Source: Linnemannia schmuckeri (lineage: Eukaryota > Mortierellomycota > Mortierellomycetes > Mortierellales > Mortierellaceae). From it: a stretch of DNA of 64,000 nt. The notes under the pieces are model-generated. The model made no database searches, was not told the DNA's origin, and saw nothing but the letters and a program-made list of their open reading frames with translations. This document shows, piece after piece, positions 35,063-45,998 of this stretch (the first letter of the stretch is position 1; each line of letters begins with the position of its first letter). Location of the stretch: the NCBI GenBank assembly GCA_029449235.1, contig JANATG010000011.1, positions 1,456,001-1,520,000 of the forward strand, read 5' to 3'. Both the position numbers and the translations under genes were made by a program.

Positions 35063-37135
35063 ATGGCGGCAAACATTAACACTGCCAGCAACGTACCGCT
35101 GCCCAGCACACCCGACCTGGAACGCCAACCCCTCATCAACAACAGCACCAACAACGGACCCACACCCTACAACGGAGCACCCCATGGATCTCATCGCTCC
35201 CATATTCCTTCAACTCTGGGTCTAGGACGAAGACGACCAAGTGATGCAGCGGAACATGGGCGAAGACGGGACAAGATCCGTAAATGCTGGCATGTAGGCA
35301 TGCTTATGATCTTGTTTTTGATGCTAGGATTCTTGGTCGTGTGGCTCTTTGAACTTTTCTCTGGGTAAAAAGTCCTTTTTATCTTCTTCGTTTGATGTCT
35401 TTTAAAGTATTTGCCAGAGAAAGAAAGAATGTAAGTACTGACTTGCATCCTTGCTTGCATGCATATTATTGATCATCGATCAGTAGACAGACGGGTAGGT
35501 CGTCGCCATACAGTCACTTGAGGGGATCGTGCGACCATGTGGCGCCCATTAGCCCCGTTGAATTTGAGGAGCGTCAGACCAACCTGTCGAAGCTGCTTGT
35601 GGACCTCAAGGCGGGAGCGTATATTGCTGAGCCGGGTATCAACATGCAATATTTCACTGATATCAAGTGGTCCCAGTCTGAGCGACCTTTCCTCCTTGTT
35701 GTCCAAGCCAAGAAGGACAAGACCAACACCGGTGAGTATTATGGGCGTGGAGCGTGGGCAAGGAAAAAAAAAAAAAAATAATTGGGTGGTTCGTTGGGAT
35801 AGTGTGACTGTTGGCGTGCATTGATTTGCATTGATTTGCATTTGATTTTTGATCCTATGCTCATTTTAGCACGGCGCATTAGACTGGTTGGTGAAAGGAG
35901 GGAACTGACGGTTGTTTCTGTTTCTCTCCCTATGTCGTGTTGACGTCTTGATGATGAATGGTGGGAAACGACTATTCTAGTGTTGACAAAGACAACCATT
36001 GTTGCCCCTGCATTCGAAGCATCAAGAGCCAAGCAAAAGTTCCTTCCCGGCACAAGCTATGCGATCAAGACCTGGGAGGAAGGCGCATCCCCTTACAAGG
36101 TCGTCCGCGAGGTCATCGAGACCCCATGGGCCGGTATCGATCCTGTCGATGGCGAGGATGAAGAGGATGAAGTAATCCGCCCTAAGAAGCCCAAGAAAGA
36201 GATCGAACACATCTACATCGACCCCGACATGCGCCAGTTTGTCGCTACAGGTCTGGTCAACGCCCTTGACAACTCTGAACGTAAGGTCGAGATTGCCAAC
36301 CACAATATTCAACTCCTCCGTATGCAGAAATCCGCCCACGAGATCGAGATCCTCCGTTGTGTCTCCCAGACCACCGTTAATGTCATCCGTGCCGTCAAGG
36401 ACCAGATCCATGTCGGCGTCCGTGAGTCTGAAGTCCAGGCTATGATGACCGATGCCTTCCAGGAGTCTGGGTTGAGCTACGAGGCTGGTGGCAGTTTGGT
36501 CCTCTTTGGTAAAGATGCCGCCCTTCCCCATGGTAGTGGCAACGATACCAAACTGGAGAAGGGTATGATGGTTTTGATCGATACCGGTGCTCGTCTGCAC
36601 GGGTACCTGTCTGACATTACGCGCACGTTCTGGATCCGTCGTGGACCTTCCAAGGAGATGAACGATGAGCTGAACAAGGTCTGGGAGACGGTCAAGAGTG
36701 CCCAGATTGCAGCCTTGGAAGCGATCAAGCCTGGTGTGGCTTGCAGTACGATCGACAAGGCTGCTCGTTGGGTTATTTCTGAGCAAGGGTATGGAGCCAA
36801 GTTTACACATCGATTGGGTCATGGGTTGGGAATGGAGGGTCATGAGGAACCTTATTTGAACATTGGAAACAATGAAACGACGCTGAAGCCTGGTATGGTC
36901 TTTACCAACGAGCCTGGTATCTACGTCGAAGGATCGTAAGTTTTGTCTCCCTTTTGTTTGTTTGTTTTGAATGCGAATTGGTGAGAAGGATATATGGCTA
37001 TGGTACTAACTTGATTTTGATTCTATGCACCTATTTAATAGGTATGGTATTCGCTTGGAGGATGTGGTGTTGGTGACTGAGACTGGATATGAGATCCTCA
37101 GTGGCAACCTTGCCGAGTCATCGACTGAGCCTTGA
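35063..37135 (+). CDS. membrane-anchored M24 metallopeptidase (Xaa-Pro dipeptidase-like)
   Basis: Four exons, 35063-35364, 35484-35731, 35981-36935 and 37042-37135, give 532 aa. Residues 1-75 are hydrophilic with a basic end (GRRRDKIRK), followed by one membrane helix (about 78-98). This makes a type II anchor, so the catalytic part should face the lumen or outside. The creatinase-like N domain and the pita-bread M24 domain follow. All five dinuclear-metal ligands are visible: Asp in LIDTGARLHG, Asp in SDITRTFW, His in GHGLGMEGHE, Glu in TNEPGIYVE and Glu in GIRLEDVVL. The family cleaves X-Pro bonds with Mn or Co. Exon 2 has a tandem acceptor (CAGTAG, 35481-35486), so a 531-aa form starting at 35487 is equally open. 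Confidence 0.9.
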
Positions 37136-37680
37136 ACGAGCAATCCTCCGCTTTATTTTTTATATTTCTTTCGAATCAGACAGGCAAGCAATGTAAATAA
37201 AATGAGCAAGGCATGAAGCGGTCGTTAAACGTTTAGTATTGATCTGCCGGGGGGGGGTTTGCTTTACCTGTGGTTGAATTGTAAGTGAGAAGACAAGGGA
37301 TCTGATCCGCGTCAGAGATATGACCGTAAATCGGAGGAAAGAGGCGACCATTTCATGGCTTGGATGCTTATTGAGATCTATGTGCGTGAATGAGTGCGTG
37401 TACGTGCAGGTGCGTGCGTGAGATCTGGCTGGGTGGATTTTTCTCGCATTTTCTTTTTCCTTTTCTTTTTCTTCTCTCCACACCTTTTTTCTTTATTCGT
37501 CCCCAAGTCACTCTTTCTTACTCGACACTTTAACATCTTCATCTTCTTTCTTCTTTCCTTCTTTATCTGTAGTTAACCTCCAACCCCAACCCTTTGAAGA
37601 CTATTACTGTAAACTATCACAACCTACACACCTACAACGAGCAACTTCACAACTTAACAGCTAGACACAACTCCGCAACC
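37136..37680. promoter_or_regulatory. promoter and leader of mitochondrial Hsp70 gene
   Basis: This lies between the M24 peptidase and mtHsp70 genes. It contains a pyrimidine-rich block (37440-37570) followed by a CA-rich 5' leader (37575-37680). I did not find an unambiguous heat-shock element (repeated nGAAn units). Confidence 0.5.
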
Positions 37681-40211
37681 ATGTATCGATTCGCCTCGCT
37701 CACAAAGAGTGGCTGGCTTGCCACTATCCGCAACCCTGCTCTGGTAAGCCTCTACTCTGTTTTCTTACTTCTGACATCCTTTTGTTAGCAACAGTGGAAT
37801 CGAACAACAGTCTTTTCTCATTGCTCAGGTGGAATCAGACTCATGGAAGCGAGATTCAAGTTTGGGATCAGCAGAGCATGTCGTGAACCTTGCTTGAACC
37901 TTCTTATTTTCCATACTTTTGGGCACCGGACAAAAGAGCTGACAGAAGGACAGCGGGAAGTCAAAGTGAATAGACACTTTGCAGCCAGCTCCTTTCTCGT
38001 TTCCTTGTTCGCACTTTGGAAGCACTCGTTGTGTTATTTTTCATGTTTATTTTCGCTCCTTGTTTTCCCTGTGTTTACATTCACTCCCTTGTCAGTTCAC
38101 GGTCCTTCCTTATCCTTCCCTCTCCATCCCCCGCCTTCAGACACACACCCACGCATTGCGCGCCCATGCACTTTTTTTTTTTTTTTTTTTTTTTTTTCCT
38201 TTTCGGGACTGCTTTTTTCATCAACCGTCTCTTCTCCCTCCAACCGACCACTAACAACTTTTCTTTCTTACCCTCCATATCATACGTATTGTAGCAACGA
38301 CGTGCATACTCAGCAGCGATCCAGGGTCCTGTCATCGGAATCGACTTGGGAACAACCAACTCCTGCGTCAGTGTCATGGAGGGAAAAGTCCCACGTGTCA
38401 TCGAAAACGCTGAGGGTGCCCGCACCACCCCTTCCGTTGTCGCCTTCACAAAGGAAGGCGAAATGGTTGTCGGCCAGGCCGCCAAGCGCCAGGCTGTCGT
38501 CAACCCCGAAAATACAATCTACGCGACCAAGCGACTTATCGGACGCAAGTTCTCCGACCCCGCAGTCCAGCACGACATCAAGACCGTCCCCTACAAGATT
38601 GTCAAGGCCGACAACGGTGATGCTTGGGTCGAGGCTCGTGGCAAGAAGTACTCCCCTTCCCAAATCAGTGCCTTTGTTCTCGGAAAGATGAAGGACACTG
38701 CCGACGGATACCTTGGTAAAAAGGTCAAGCACGCCGTCATCACTGTCCCTGCCTATTTTAACGACGCCCAGCGACAGGCGACCAAGGATGCAGGAACGAT
38801 CGCCGGTCTGGATGTCTTGCGTGTCATCAACGAACCCACAGCAGCTGCATTGGCTTTTGGACTGGACAAGACCAAGGATAAGACGGTCGCCGTGTATGAT
38901 CTCGGCGGTGGTACTTTCGATATCTCAATTTTGGAGATCCAGAACGGCGTGTTTGAGGTCAAGTCGACCAACGGAGACACTGCCTTGGGAGGCGAGGACT
39001 TCGATGCCCGTTTGGTCAAGTACGTCATGGACGAGTTCAAGAAGGAGCAGGGCATCGATCTCTCCCACGACCGTATGGCCATTCAGCGTATCCGTGAAGG
39101 TGTCGAGAAGGCCAAGATTGAGCTGTCGAGTACTGTCCAGACCGATATCAACTTGCCCTACATTACCGCCGACGCGACAGGACCCAAGCACATCAACTTC
39201 AAGCTGACGCGTGCCAAGTTTGAGGAGTTGGTGGGAGATTTGATCCGTCGTACGGTTTCACCATGTGAGAAGGCCATTAAGGATGCCGGTGTCTCACTGA
39301 GGGATATTGACGATGTTGTGTTGGTTGGAGGCATGTCACGTGTCCCCAAAGTCATTGAGACCGTCAAGCAGGTCTTTGGACGTGAGCCCGGCAAGAGTGT
39401 CAACCCCGATGAGGCTGTTGCTATTGGTGCTGCTATCCAAGGAGGAGTCTTGGCTGGATCGGTTACGGATATCTTGCTGCTGGATGTGACCCCACTCTCG
39501 CTCGGAATCGAGACCCTCGGAGGAGTTTTTACTCGCCTGATCAACCGCAACACCACCATCCCCACCAAGAAATCGCAGGTCTTCTCGACAGCTGCCGATG
39601 GACAGACCCAGGTCCAGATTAAGGTTTACCAGGGCGAGCGTGAGCTAGTCAGGGACAACAAGCTGTTGGGCGACTTTAACCTCCACGGACTGCCACCAGC
39701 ACCCAAGGGTGTCCCTCAGATCGAGGTCTCGTTCGACATCGATGCCGACGGTATTGTCAATGTCGGAGCCAAGGACAAGGCAACAGGACGAGATCAGTCC
39801 ATGTCGATTGTGGCATCGTCCGGACTGTCCAAGGACGAGATTGAGAACATGATCCGAGATTCTGAGAAGTTTGCCGAGGCGGACCGCAAGAAGAAGGAGC
39901 AAATCGAGGCGACCAACCATGCCGAGTCTGTGATTTCTGAGACGGAGAAGAACATGGAGGAGTTCAAGGGTCAGCTGGATTCGTCTGAGGCCGAAAAGAT
40001 CAAGGAGCAGATCACCAAGCTGAGGGAGGTCTTGGCCAAGGGCGACAGCGTCGAGGCAGAGGATATCAAGAAGGACGTCTCGGAGTTGCAGCAGGGCAGT
40101 CTGAAGTTGTTTGAGATGGTCTACAAGAAGAACGCAGCCAGCGGTGGTAGTGATGGAGCCTCTGGATCGGATGGACCCACCGTCGACAACGAGCCACCTA
40201 AGAAGAACTAA
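37681..40211 (+). CDS. ssc1: mitochondrial Hsp70 (Ssc1-type chaperone)
   Basis: Two exons, 37681-37743 and 38295-40211, give 659 aa. Exon 1 encodes almost only the mitochondrial presequence (MYRFASLTKSGWLATIRN: basic, Ser/Thr-rich, no acid). The ATPase domain begins with GIDLGTTNSCVSVMEG at about 36-51 and contains VYDLGGGTFDISILE. The interdomain linker LLLDVTPLSLGIET and a substrate-binding domain with the mitochondrial/DnaK-type tail follow, ending PPKKN. There is no ER or cytosolic EEVD ending. Ssc1 drives protein import with Tim44 and folds matrix proteins. The intron (37744-38294, 551 nt) holds a 26-base T run. Codon use is biased as expected for high expression. Confidence 0.96.
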
Positions 40212-40523
40212 GTCTCGAGGGGACGCTACCTTCGTTTTTCGTTTGTTCGTGTCTCATTTTTTGCAGATTACAATTCGTTTGCATATGTAGATAGTTATTT
40301 TTTTTAGTGTTGCTGAAGAATGAAGTGAATTCACAACGATAAAGAGGATAGGTATGTTTGAAAAAAGAGGAACGGGGAGCATCGCGACCTGTATTGTGGC
40401 GCAGAAATTGCATGCATTCAGCACGCACAAAAAGGAAGGCGGGCGGAGTGGACACAGTCATATGGTTGTGCACGCGTATGAAAATTGGTGGCAACATTTT
40501 TTCTTTTTTGTAGGGGTCAGCAG
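40212..40523. other. 3' flank of mtHsp70 gene and pseudogene
   Basis: A short convergent region with no feature beyond T-rich 3' untranslated sequence. Confidence 0.5.
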
Positions 40524-41655
40524 TCACGAATGGGAGGCAAATTGTGTCTGCCATAACGGCTCCTGGTGCAGATCCATGTCTTGTGAAGAAAATCCATGTC
40601 CAAAACCAGCAATGATATCATAAACATCATCCAAGCCATCCTTGCATCGTTTCTCCTGAACTGCCCACTTGAAGCTATCCGCACTGAGGGTCCCCATATT
40701 AAGTCGCTTGAGGGTACGGCATCTCTGAAGAACTGATCCGAGTTGGAGGGACGCGTCCGTTGTTGGTTCCAATTGTTGCACTCCGAATATTAGCTGAACA
40801 CGACTGCGATCCATTTGGAGCGAATGCGCCAATATGTGTAGCAAGTTGTCGCTTGTAATCGACCTTGCCTCACGGAGGGATGGTAGACTTTGAAAGGTTT
40901 TCAGTTGGTTCTCTCTGGAAGAAGCATATGGAATAAATCGACCCATGCATTGAACGGAAAATTGCACGGTAGTGAGGCGATCCTTGAACAGTTGGATGTG
41001 AGCCTTGACAATATTAACCATGGATCGCCAAGCCTAATTTTCATCGTGGTCAAAAGCATCATCCAAGAGAAACTGGATCCTTTCCAGACTCGACAAGTGG
41101 TCAACAACGGCAAGGTAACGGGTTAGATCGGCGACTGGGATGACTAAGGATCGAACTTGCTCAAGAATCGGACTTGCGAGGGTCCAAAGAGCATCTCGGC
41201 AGATGACAATGGGAAGGAATATTTGACTTATGGTGAGATCGGACGTGGTACCTCTTAACGGCAACTGAGCTGGTCGACAGAAGGCAGTGAATTCGTCTGC
41301 GGTGATGTAGTCTTCAACAACAGGTGACTACACGTGGCCGTGAATCACTCCCAGTGACGTGAGACTGAGATGTCGGATACAAGCCATGTAATTGAGAGGA
41401 CTGGTGGCTTCGAGGACTTTGAGTGGAAGACCAGCTGACAAGGCCGTTGAAGGCGGAGGAGGCTTGAGTGGAATTTTCCTCTAATGGCAGGTGCCTTGTG
41501 AAGCATCGGTCGGTAGGGGTCATCGTAAAGAAACGGTAGAGCGGCGGTGGCGAAGTGCTTATCAACACGAAGAAGGGTAGCGAGGGCAGCGACATTTTTG
41601 TGGTCAGCTAGAATCTGCAGAATGAGTTGAAGACACTGATAGTCTGGAGATGGGG
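40524..41655 (-). pseudogene. decayed leucine-rich/F-box-like protein gene
   Basis: Pieces of one protein line up along the minus strand in this order: LQLILQILADHKNVAALATL with HFATAALPFLYDDPY; then, in another frame, SPLNYMACIRHLSLTSLG; then EDYITADEFTAFCRPAQLPL and SLERIQFLLDDAFDHDEN; then RCRTLKRLNMGTLSADSFKW. The first switch needs a frameshift at about 41420-41470. The later pieces share one frame but are broken by TAG at 41330-41328 and TAG at 41036-41034. From memory, this pattern resembles large lineage-specific F-box/LRR-like families of Mortierella-type fungi. No start codon in context and no normal C terminus are visible. Alternative explanations such as introns do not remove all three breaks cleanly. 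Confidence 0.65.
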
Positions 41656-42699
41656 TTAATTACGAGAAACGTCTGAGTCGAAATGAGAGCGAGCGAGTGA
41701 GCGACTGTGCGCTGAGGAGGGGTGTGGAATGCAGGAGAAAAAGGAAGCAAAGAAGAAAGAGGAGGAGGAGGAGGAGGAGGAGGAGAAGGAGGAGGAGAAG
41801 GAAGGGGGTGGAGAGGAAACAAAAGAAGGTGGAAAGAAAGCACAGATATCCTTGAAATAATGAAGGAGCGTGTAGCAAGTCGCAGAATATGTTGCCGCCA
41901 AAAAAAAGTCTGTATGCATTATCAACCAGTTCATCGCTTAGAAGAATAGGTCGAAGAAAGAACGATCAAGGCCAAGGTCCCAGAAGGAGGCATTGACCGT
42001 TGTGCACAGTTGCACCAGTCTGCAATGAAACAAACAAGCTCTCTCCTTCCGCTCCTTCGTCTCCCGTCTTTATGAAACGAATTTGCAACCGCTAACAATA
42101 GTTCTTGCTCGAACCACCATTTCGTCTCTCTTTTTGATGATAAATGGGCTGTGTGGTCAAGTAGATTATTGCCACTGCTGATAAATGATATCGAGAAAGA
42201 AGGAGGACCTTGCTCACTTAATGAGCTACTTGACCAAAATTTCAAGTCAGCATAGATAGTAGTATGTAGTAGCAGCGACCCACCATCGCTGCTCTAAAAA
42301 GGAACTGTCTCGAAGCACAAAGAGGAGGGTCCTAAACATGGCTCCTTATTCTGGTCCCTTGCACCATTTTAACCCCGTTTCATCATAATTATTGTTTGTG
42401 TAACAAACTGGTTTAGCCCCCGAGGCAAGAATCCTAAAAAAAGTCATTGATGAGGAACGCTTGGTTTGCTTACCTCCTCTCACCCCCCTAACTGACTAAC
42501 TGACGACATGAAAGAAGAGTCTCTGGATTTCTTTATTACCAGCCTTTTATTTTGTGCTTTGTCTTTCTCTCTCTCTTCTCTTCACCGTTCTTGTTCCTTT
42601 CCAAACCTACTCCACACACTCTCCCATCTCCACACGTTACACAAATCCACACACTTACAAACACATCCACCCAAACAACCACAAATCACAGGCCAAAAA
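41656..42699. other. intergenic region with GGA repeat
   Basis: This contains a purine-rich repeat of GGA units (41755-41800), then the promoter of the Cdc24 N-domain paralogue with a CT block (42545-42600) and a CA-rich leader (42605-42699). A minus-strand frame at 41931-42245 has no recognisable feature. Confidence 0.5.
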
Positions 42700-43414
42700 A
42701 TGTCACTGCAAGCATCATGCCTCAGCCTGATGGACCGTCTCGCAGGAGTACCCGATTTTGAATATTTCCTCAACCCAGCCCTGTTGCTCCAACTCCAAAC
42801 CAACTCGAACGCAATCTGGGAGACAACGCCTAACGACCCTGTCTCGCAACTCTGGATCCTCTTCCGCCTGGGTACCCCTTTGGCCTGCATTCTCAACAGC
42901 GTCCGGCCGCCCAACCAGCAGCTCATCGTGGATAATGGCGATCTCTCCTTTGCCAACATCAACGCCTGTAAAGAGCGAGTCTTTCATTTCATTGTCGCGT
43001 GTCTTCAAGACCTGCATTTCACGCACGAGAACGTCTTTACGATCTCGGAGCTGTATCATGATAACCCTGAAGGATTTCTCAAGGTAAGAACATTTGATGC
43101 ATACTCACTCTCTAAAAAAAGTGTCTTTTGGTGTTTTATTTGTGACACATTGGTATGTTTTCAAGAATGACAGAAGAGAAAGAACAAAAAAAAGAGTACC
43201 AGGAACGGTTCGGCAAAACAAGTGACCTAGATTGCCCTCTAGTCGCTGATACTTGTTTGTTTGCTTGTTGGCTTGTTTATTTTGCTTTGTTTATTTATGG
43301 TTGTCGTTGAGTGCTTCCTCCTCGATGCATTTGACTTTTCCTTCTTTTCTCCTTGTGTTGGTTCCTTGCGTTTCGAGTTTTTTTCTGGGTGCTACACAAA
43401 ATATTACTTGGCAA

Positions 43415-43446
<32 letters not shown>

Positions 43447-43963
43447 CTGGGACCCTTTAGAAAGCCAAAATAAAAGGGTCTTCGCCGAATGGAACAAAAA
43501 AAATGACAGGAGAATCAATTGCTCTTTGTATCTTCTTCTTGCCTTCCCCCCCGTCTCTTCCTTCCAGCATCCCGGCATGGCCCGTTCGCAAGGGGTGGTG
43601 ATGGGTACTCAATTGCTCTCTCTCTGCCCTACCTGTCTGGGCTTGTTGGTATTTCAGCCCTCCCTTCCCCTTTTACCCTCTCCCTGTTGGTATCATTTAC
43701 ATATGTACAGAAAGAGACAAAAAAAGGGGGATTATTGAATGAGTTGGCAAATGTGTTTCGGAATAATTCAGCTGTCAAAATTGGGCACTTCTTTTTTTAT
43801 TCGATTCTGAGCACTTCACAAATTGGAAAGTGAACGACACCTTATTTGCCGATCTAACTTTGTATCTTTCTTCTTCCTTTCAACGAATTAGGTGCTAAAC
43901 ACGGTGGGCAAGGTGCTGGATCGTTTGGAGGCGAATCCTGGCCCAGGTGCAACGGCTGTCTAG
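42700..43963 (+). CDS. stand-alone Cdc24 N-terminal (calponin-homology-like) domain protein
   Basis: Two exons, 42700-43083 and 43892-43963, give 151 aa. Residues 1-128 match the first exon of full-length Cdc24 at 48571 almost end to end, sharing for example RLAGVPDFE, QLWILFRLGTPLACILN, VFHFIVACLQD and ENVFTISELYHDN. The splice site falls at the same place and phase (LK then VLNTVGKVLDRL here; VK then VINTVSMVLDLM in Cdc24). The frame then ends after 23 residues at a TAG, before any DH domain. The protein therefore has only the domain that, in yeast Cdc24, contacts upstream partners and helps autoinhibition. Both exons are intact, conserved residues are kept, and a CT block plus CA-rich leader precede the start, so it is probably a functioning gene. 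The intron is 808 nt with a 27-base T run. Confidence 0.8.
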
Positions 43964-44526
43964 CATCAGTCAAATATCTCCTCATGCAACCATGAAAGAC
44001 AACAAACACAAGAGAAGGCTGAAAGAGAGGCACTGACCATCAAGGGAGGACATGAACTACGCAGGAAATTGAAGAGGGCGAGGAAAGGGGAAGGAGGACC
44101 ATTAAAAGAAATGAAGAATTACTTTAGACTGCTACAAATAATACTTTTTTTCCTTCCCGTTCCATGCGCTCAACCCCTGATTTCTTTTTCCCCACCAATG
44201 ACACTACTGATTTACTCCCGTCTATGATATTAAGAAACGTACAGCCATCGCGTGATGAACATTTTTGGATTTTTCATGAGCGAGATACATTCTCTGCTTT
44301 GTTTGTTCGTCCCGTTGTTCGTTGGAGGAGGGGAAGCAATGCATCTCCATCTCTCCTAACATTTATCCTTATCTCTTTGGCCCTGTAAATTCAGCAGTGG
44401 AATCCACTGACAGATCATAGTAGAATATGGACGATCTGAACAATACGCACTACATTTTATTTCGCTCTAAATAAGTGGTTCTTTGGGGTGGTAGTGGAGT
44501 GGTGGTAGCAATGGAAGATAGTTTTA
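43964..44526. other. convergent intergenic region
   Basis: This separates the 3' ends of the Cdc24 N-domain gene (+) and sen34 (-). No remnant of DH, PH or PB1 sequence was seen here, so the rest of a Cdc24 copy is not present as an obvious pseudogene. Confidence 0.5.
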
Positions 44527-45458
44527 TTAGAAGCCTGCCCATTCGACCGCAAAAGCAACGACTTGACGGTTAGATCCTGAAGCAGGAGTAGTTGTAACAG
44601 TAGAGGATGTTATCGTGGTATCTATGTTAGCTGGAAGAATAGAGCAAAGCAGATGCTGCTTTTGCACAGTCGAAACCAACCGTGCATTGTTCGCCATATC
44701 CACTAAGGACAGCAGTTCTTCTGGTTCCTTGACAGATGCGACTAGGCTTGCATGGCAGACTAGAGGGTCGTTACGATATAGCAAGTAATCGCCCCCAAAC
44801 TTCATTCCTGGCGCGATGAAGAACTGATGGTCCTTCCAGAGGTGTTCAAAGACCAGTGCGTGGTCTGTCAGGTGTAAACATCTCCTATTTGACGTGTCCA
44901 AATCAGCGTTGTGATGCTGCTGCTGGTTGTGGCTGTGGTCATGATTGTGGTTGTCGATAATGAGATCGATGATATTGTGATGCAGGAGAACAGAGATCTC
45001 TTCTGGGAGCAGACGGAGAGGTAGCCCTTGAAAGATGTTCTGCATTGGACTCCGGGGTAGTGATCCTGCAAGCGATCCTGCGATCCTATGGTCCTGCCTT
45101 AACTTCCTCACATCTAAGTCCACATATGTATGACGCAGGTATGCTGTACTTTAATACAGGTGCGGATCAGTTGAACGTAAAAATTGACACTTGACTGATT
45201 GCTGTCAAAGGTACCTTGGATGTCCCAGACAAGTCCCTCGATGCCCGTGAGATAGACCCTAGGTTTGGTCTCGGGCGCGCTTGTCCCGCTTTTGGGCGCT
45301 GAGGGGAAGGGCTGATGAATGCCTTTACCCTGCTCTCCCGTTTGAGGCTCTGCTGTTCCCGTTCCTATTGGGTTTGACTGTGTCTGTGCCTGTCCTTGAA
45401 GGGTCGACTTGTCTTTTTCTGGTGTCATTGCATCCTTGTTGCCATTCGTCGTGCTCAT
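44527..45458 (-). CDS. sen34: tRNA-splicing endonuclease catalytic subunit Sen34
   Basis: Two exons read on the minus strand, 45458-45215 and 45113-44527, give 276 aa. After a Thr/Gln/Pro-rich N terminus comes VYLTGIEGLVWDI. The conserved Sen34 segments DVRKLRQDHRIAGSLAGSLP, SPMQNIFQGLPLRLLPEE and the catalytic core GMKFGGDYLLYRNDPLVCHA follow, then TVQKQHLLCS. The catalytic triad Tyr (GGDYLLY), His (CHASLV) and Lys (QKQHLL) is present. Sen34 cuts the 3' splice site of intron-containing pre-tRNAs within the Sen2/15/34/54 complex. A His/Asn/Gln-rich insert (DNHNHDHSHNQQQHHN) sits between the N and catalytic parts. The start is the ATG at 45458; upstream in-frame sequence lacks another ATG. Confidence 0.9.
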
Positions 45459-45950
45459 CGTGTTCGTTGATGTGATGTCTTTTTGAAAAAAGTTCAAGTG
45501 ACAGTCACGTTATTCGGGTCGAAGGTATTAGGCATGGTACATGCTCAATATCATCTTTTTATTTATTCCTTTCTGTCCATCTGGCCATTATGCCCTGCGC
45601 ACAAGCAAGTGGTGGTTAGATGCATGGGATGATTGCCTTTGGCCTTGCATGGAAAGGACATATATACATAGACTGTGGCAGTAACAGCACAAGCAGAAAG
45701 TCTCTTTCAAAGCTTACTCCTGGCCATTTTTTGTACAATACCATGCCAACGGAGCAATTTTGGACGCATACATAAAAAAAGGGTCACCGCAAGGATTCAT
45801 TTCTCAGCATTTATGCACACTCTGCCTTGCTGTCCAATGGTAAAAAAAAACGCCTTCTCGTTTAGTTTCCCGTTGGGTTATAAGAAACATAGTATTCACG
45901 CACGCACGCCCTCAAGCACGACTACCGGAGAATGGCGCTCCCTTTTTCCT

Positions 45951-45998
<48 letters not shown>

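Noticed and set aside
42301..44526. The Cdc24 N-domain gene as a simple pseudogene of a full copy
   Set aside because: Both exons are open, conserved residues are kept, and no DH, PH or PB1 remnants are found downstream. An intact short gene is the better reading, though expression is unproven.
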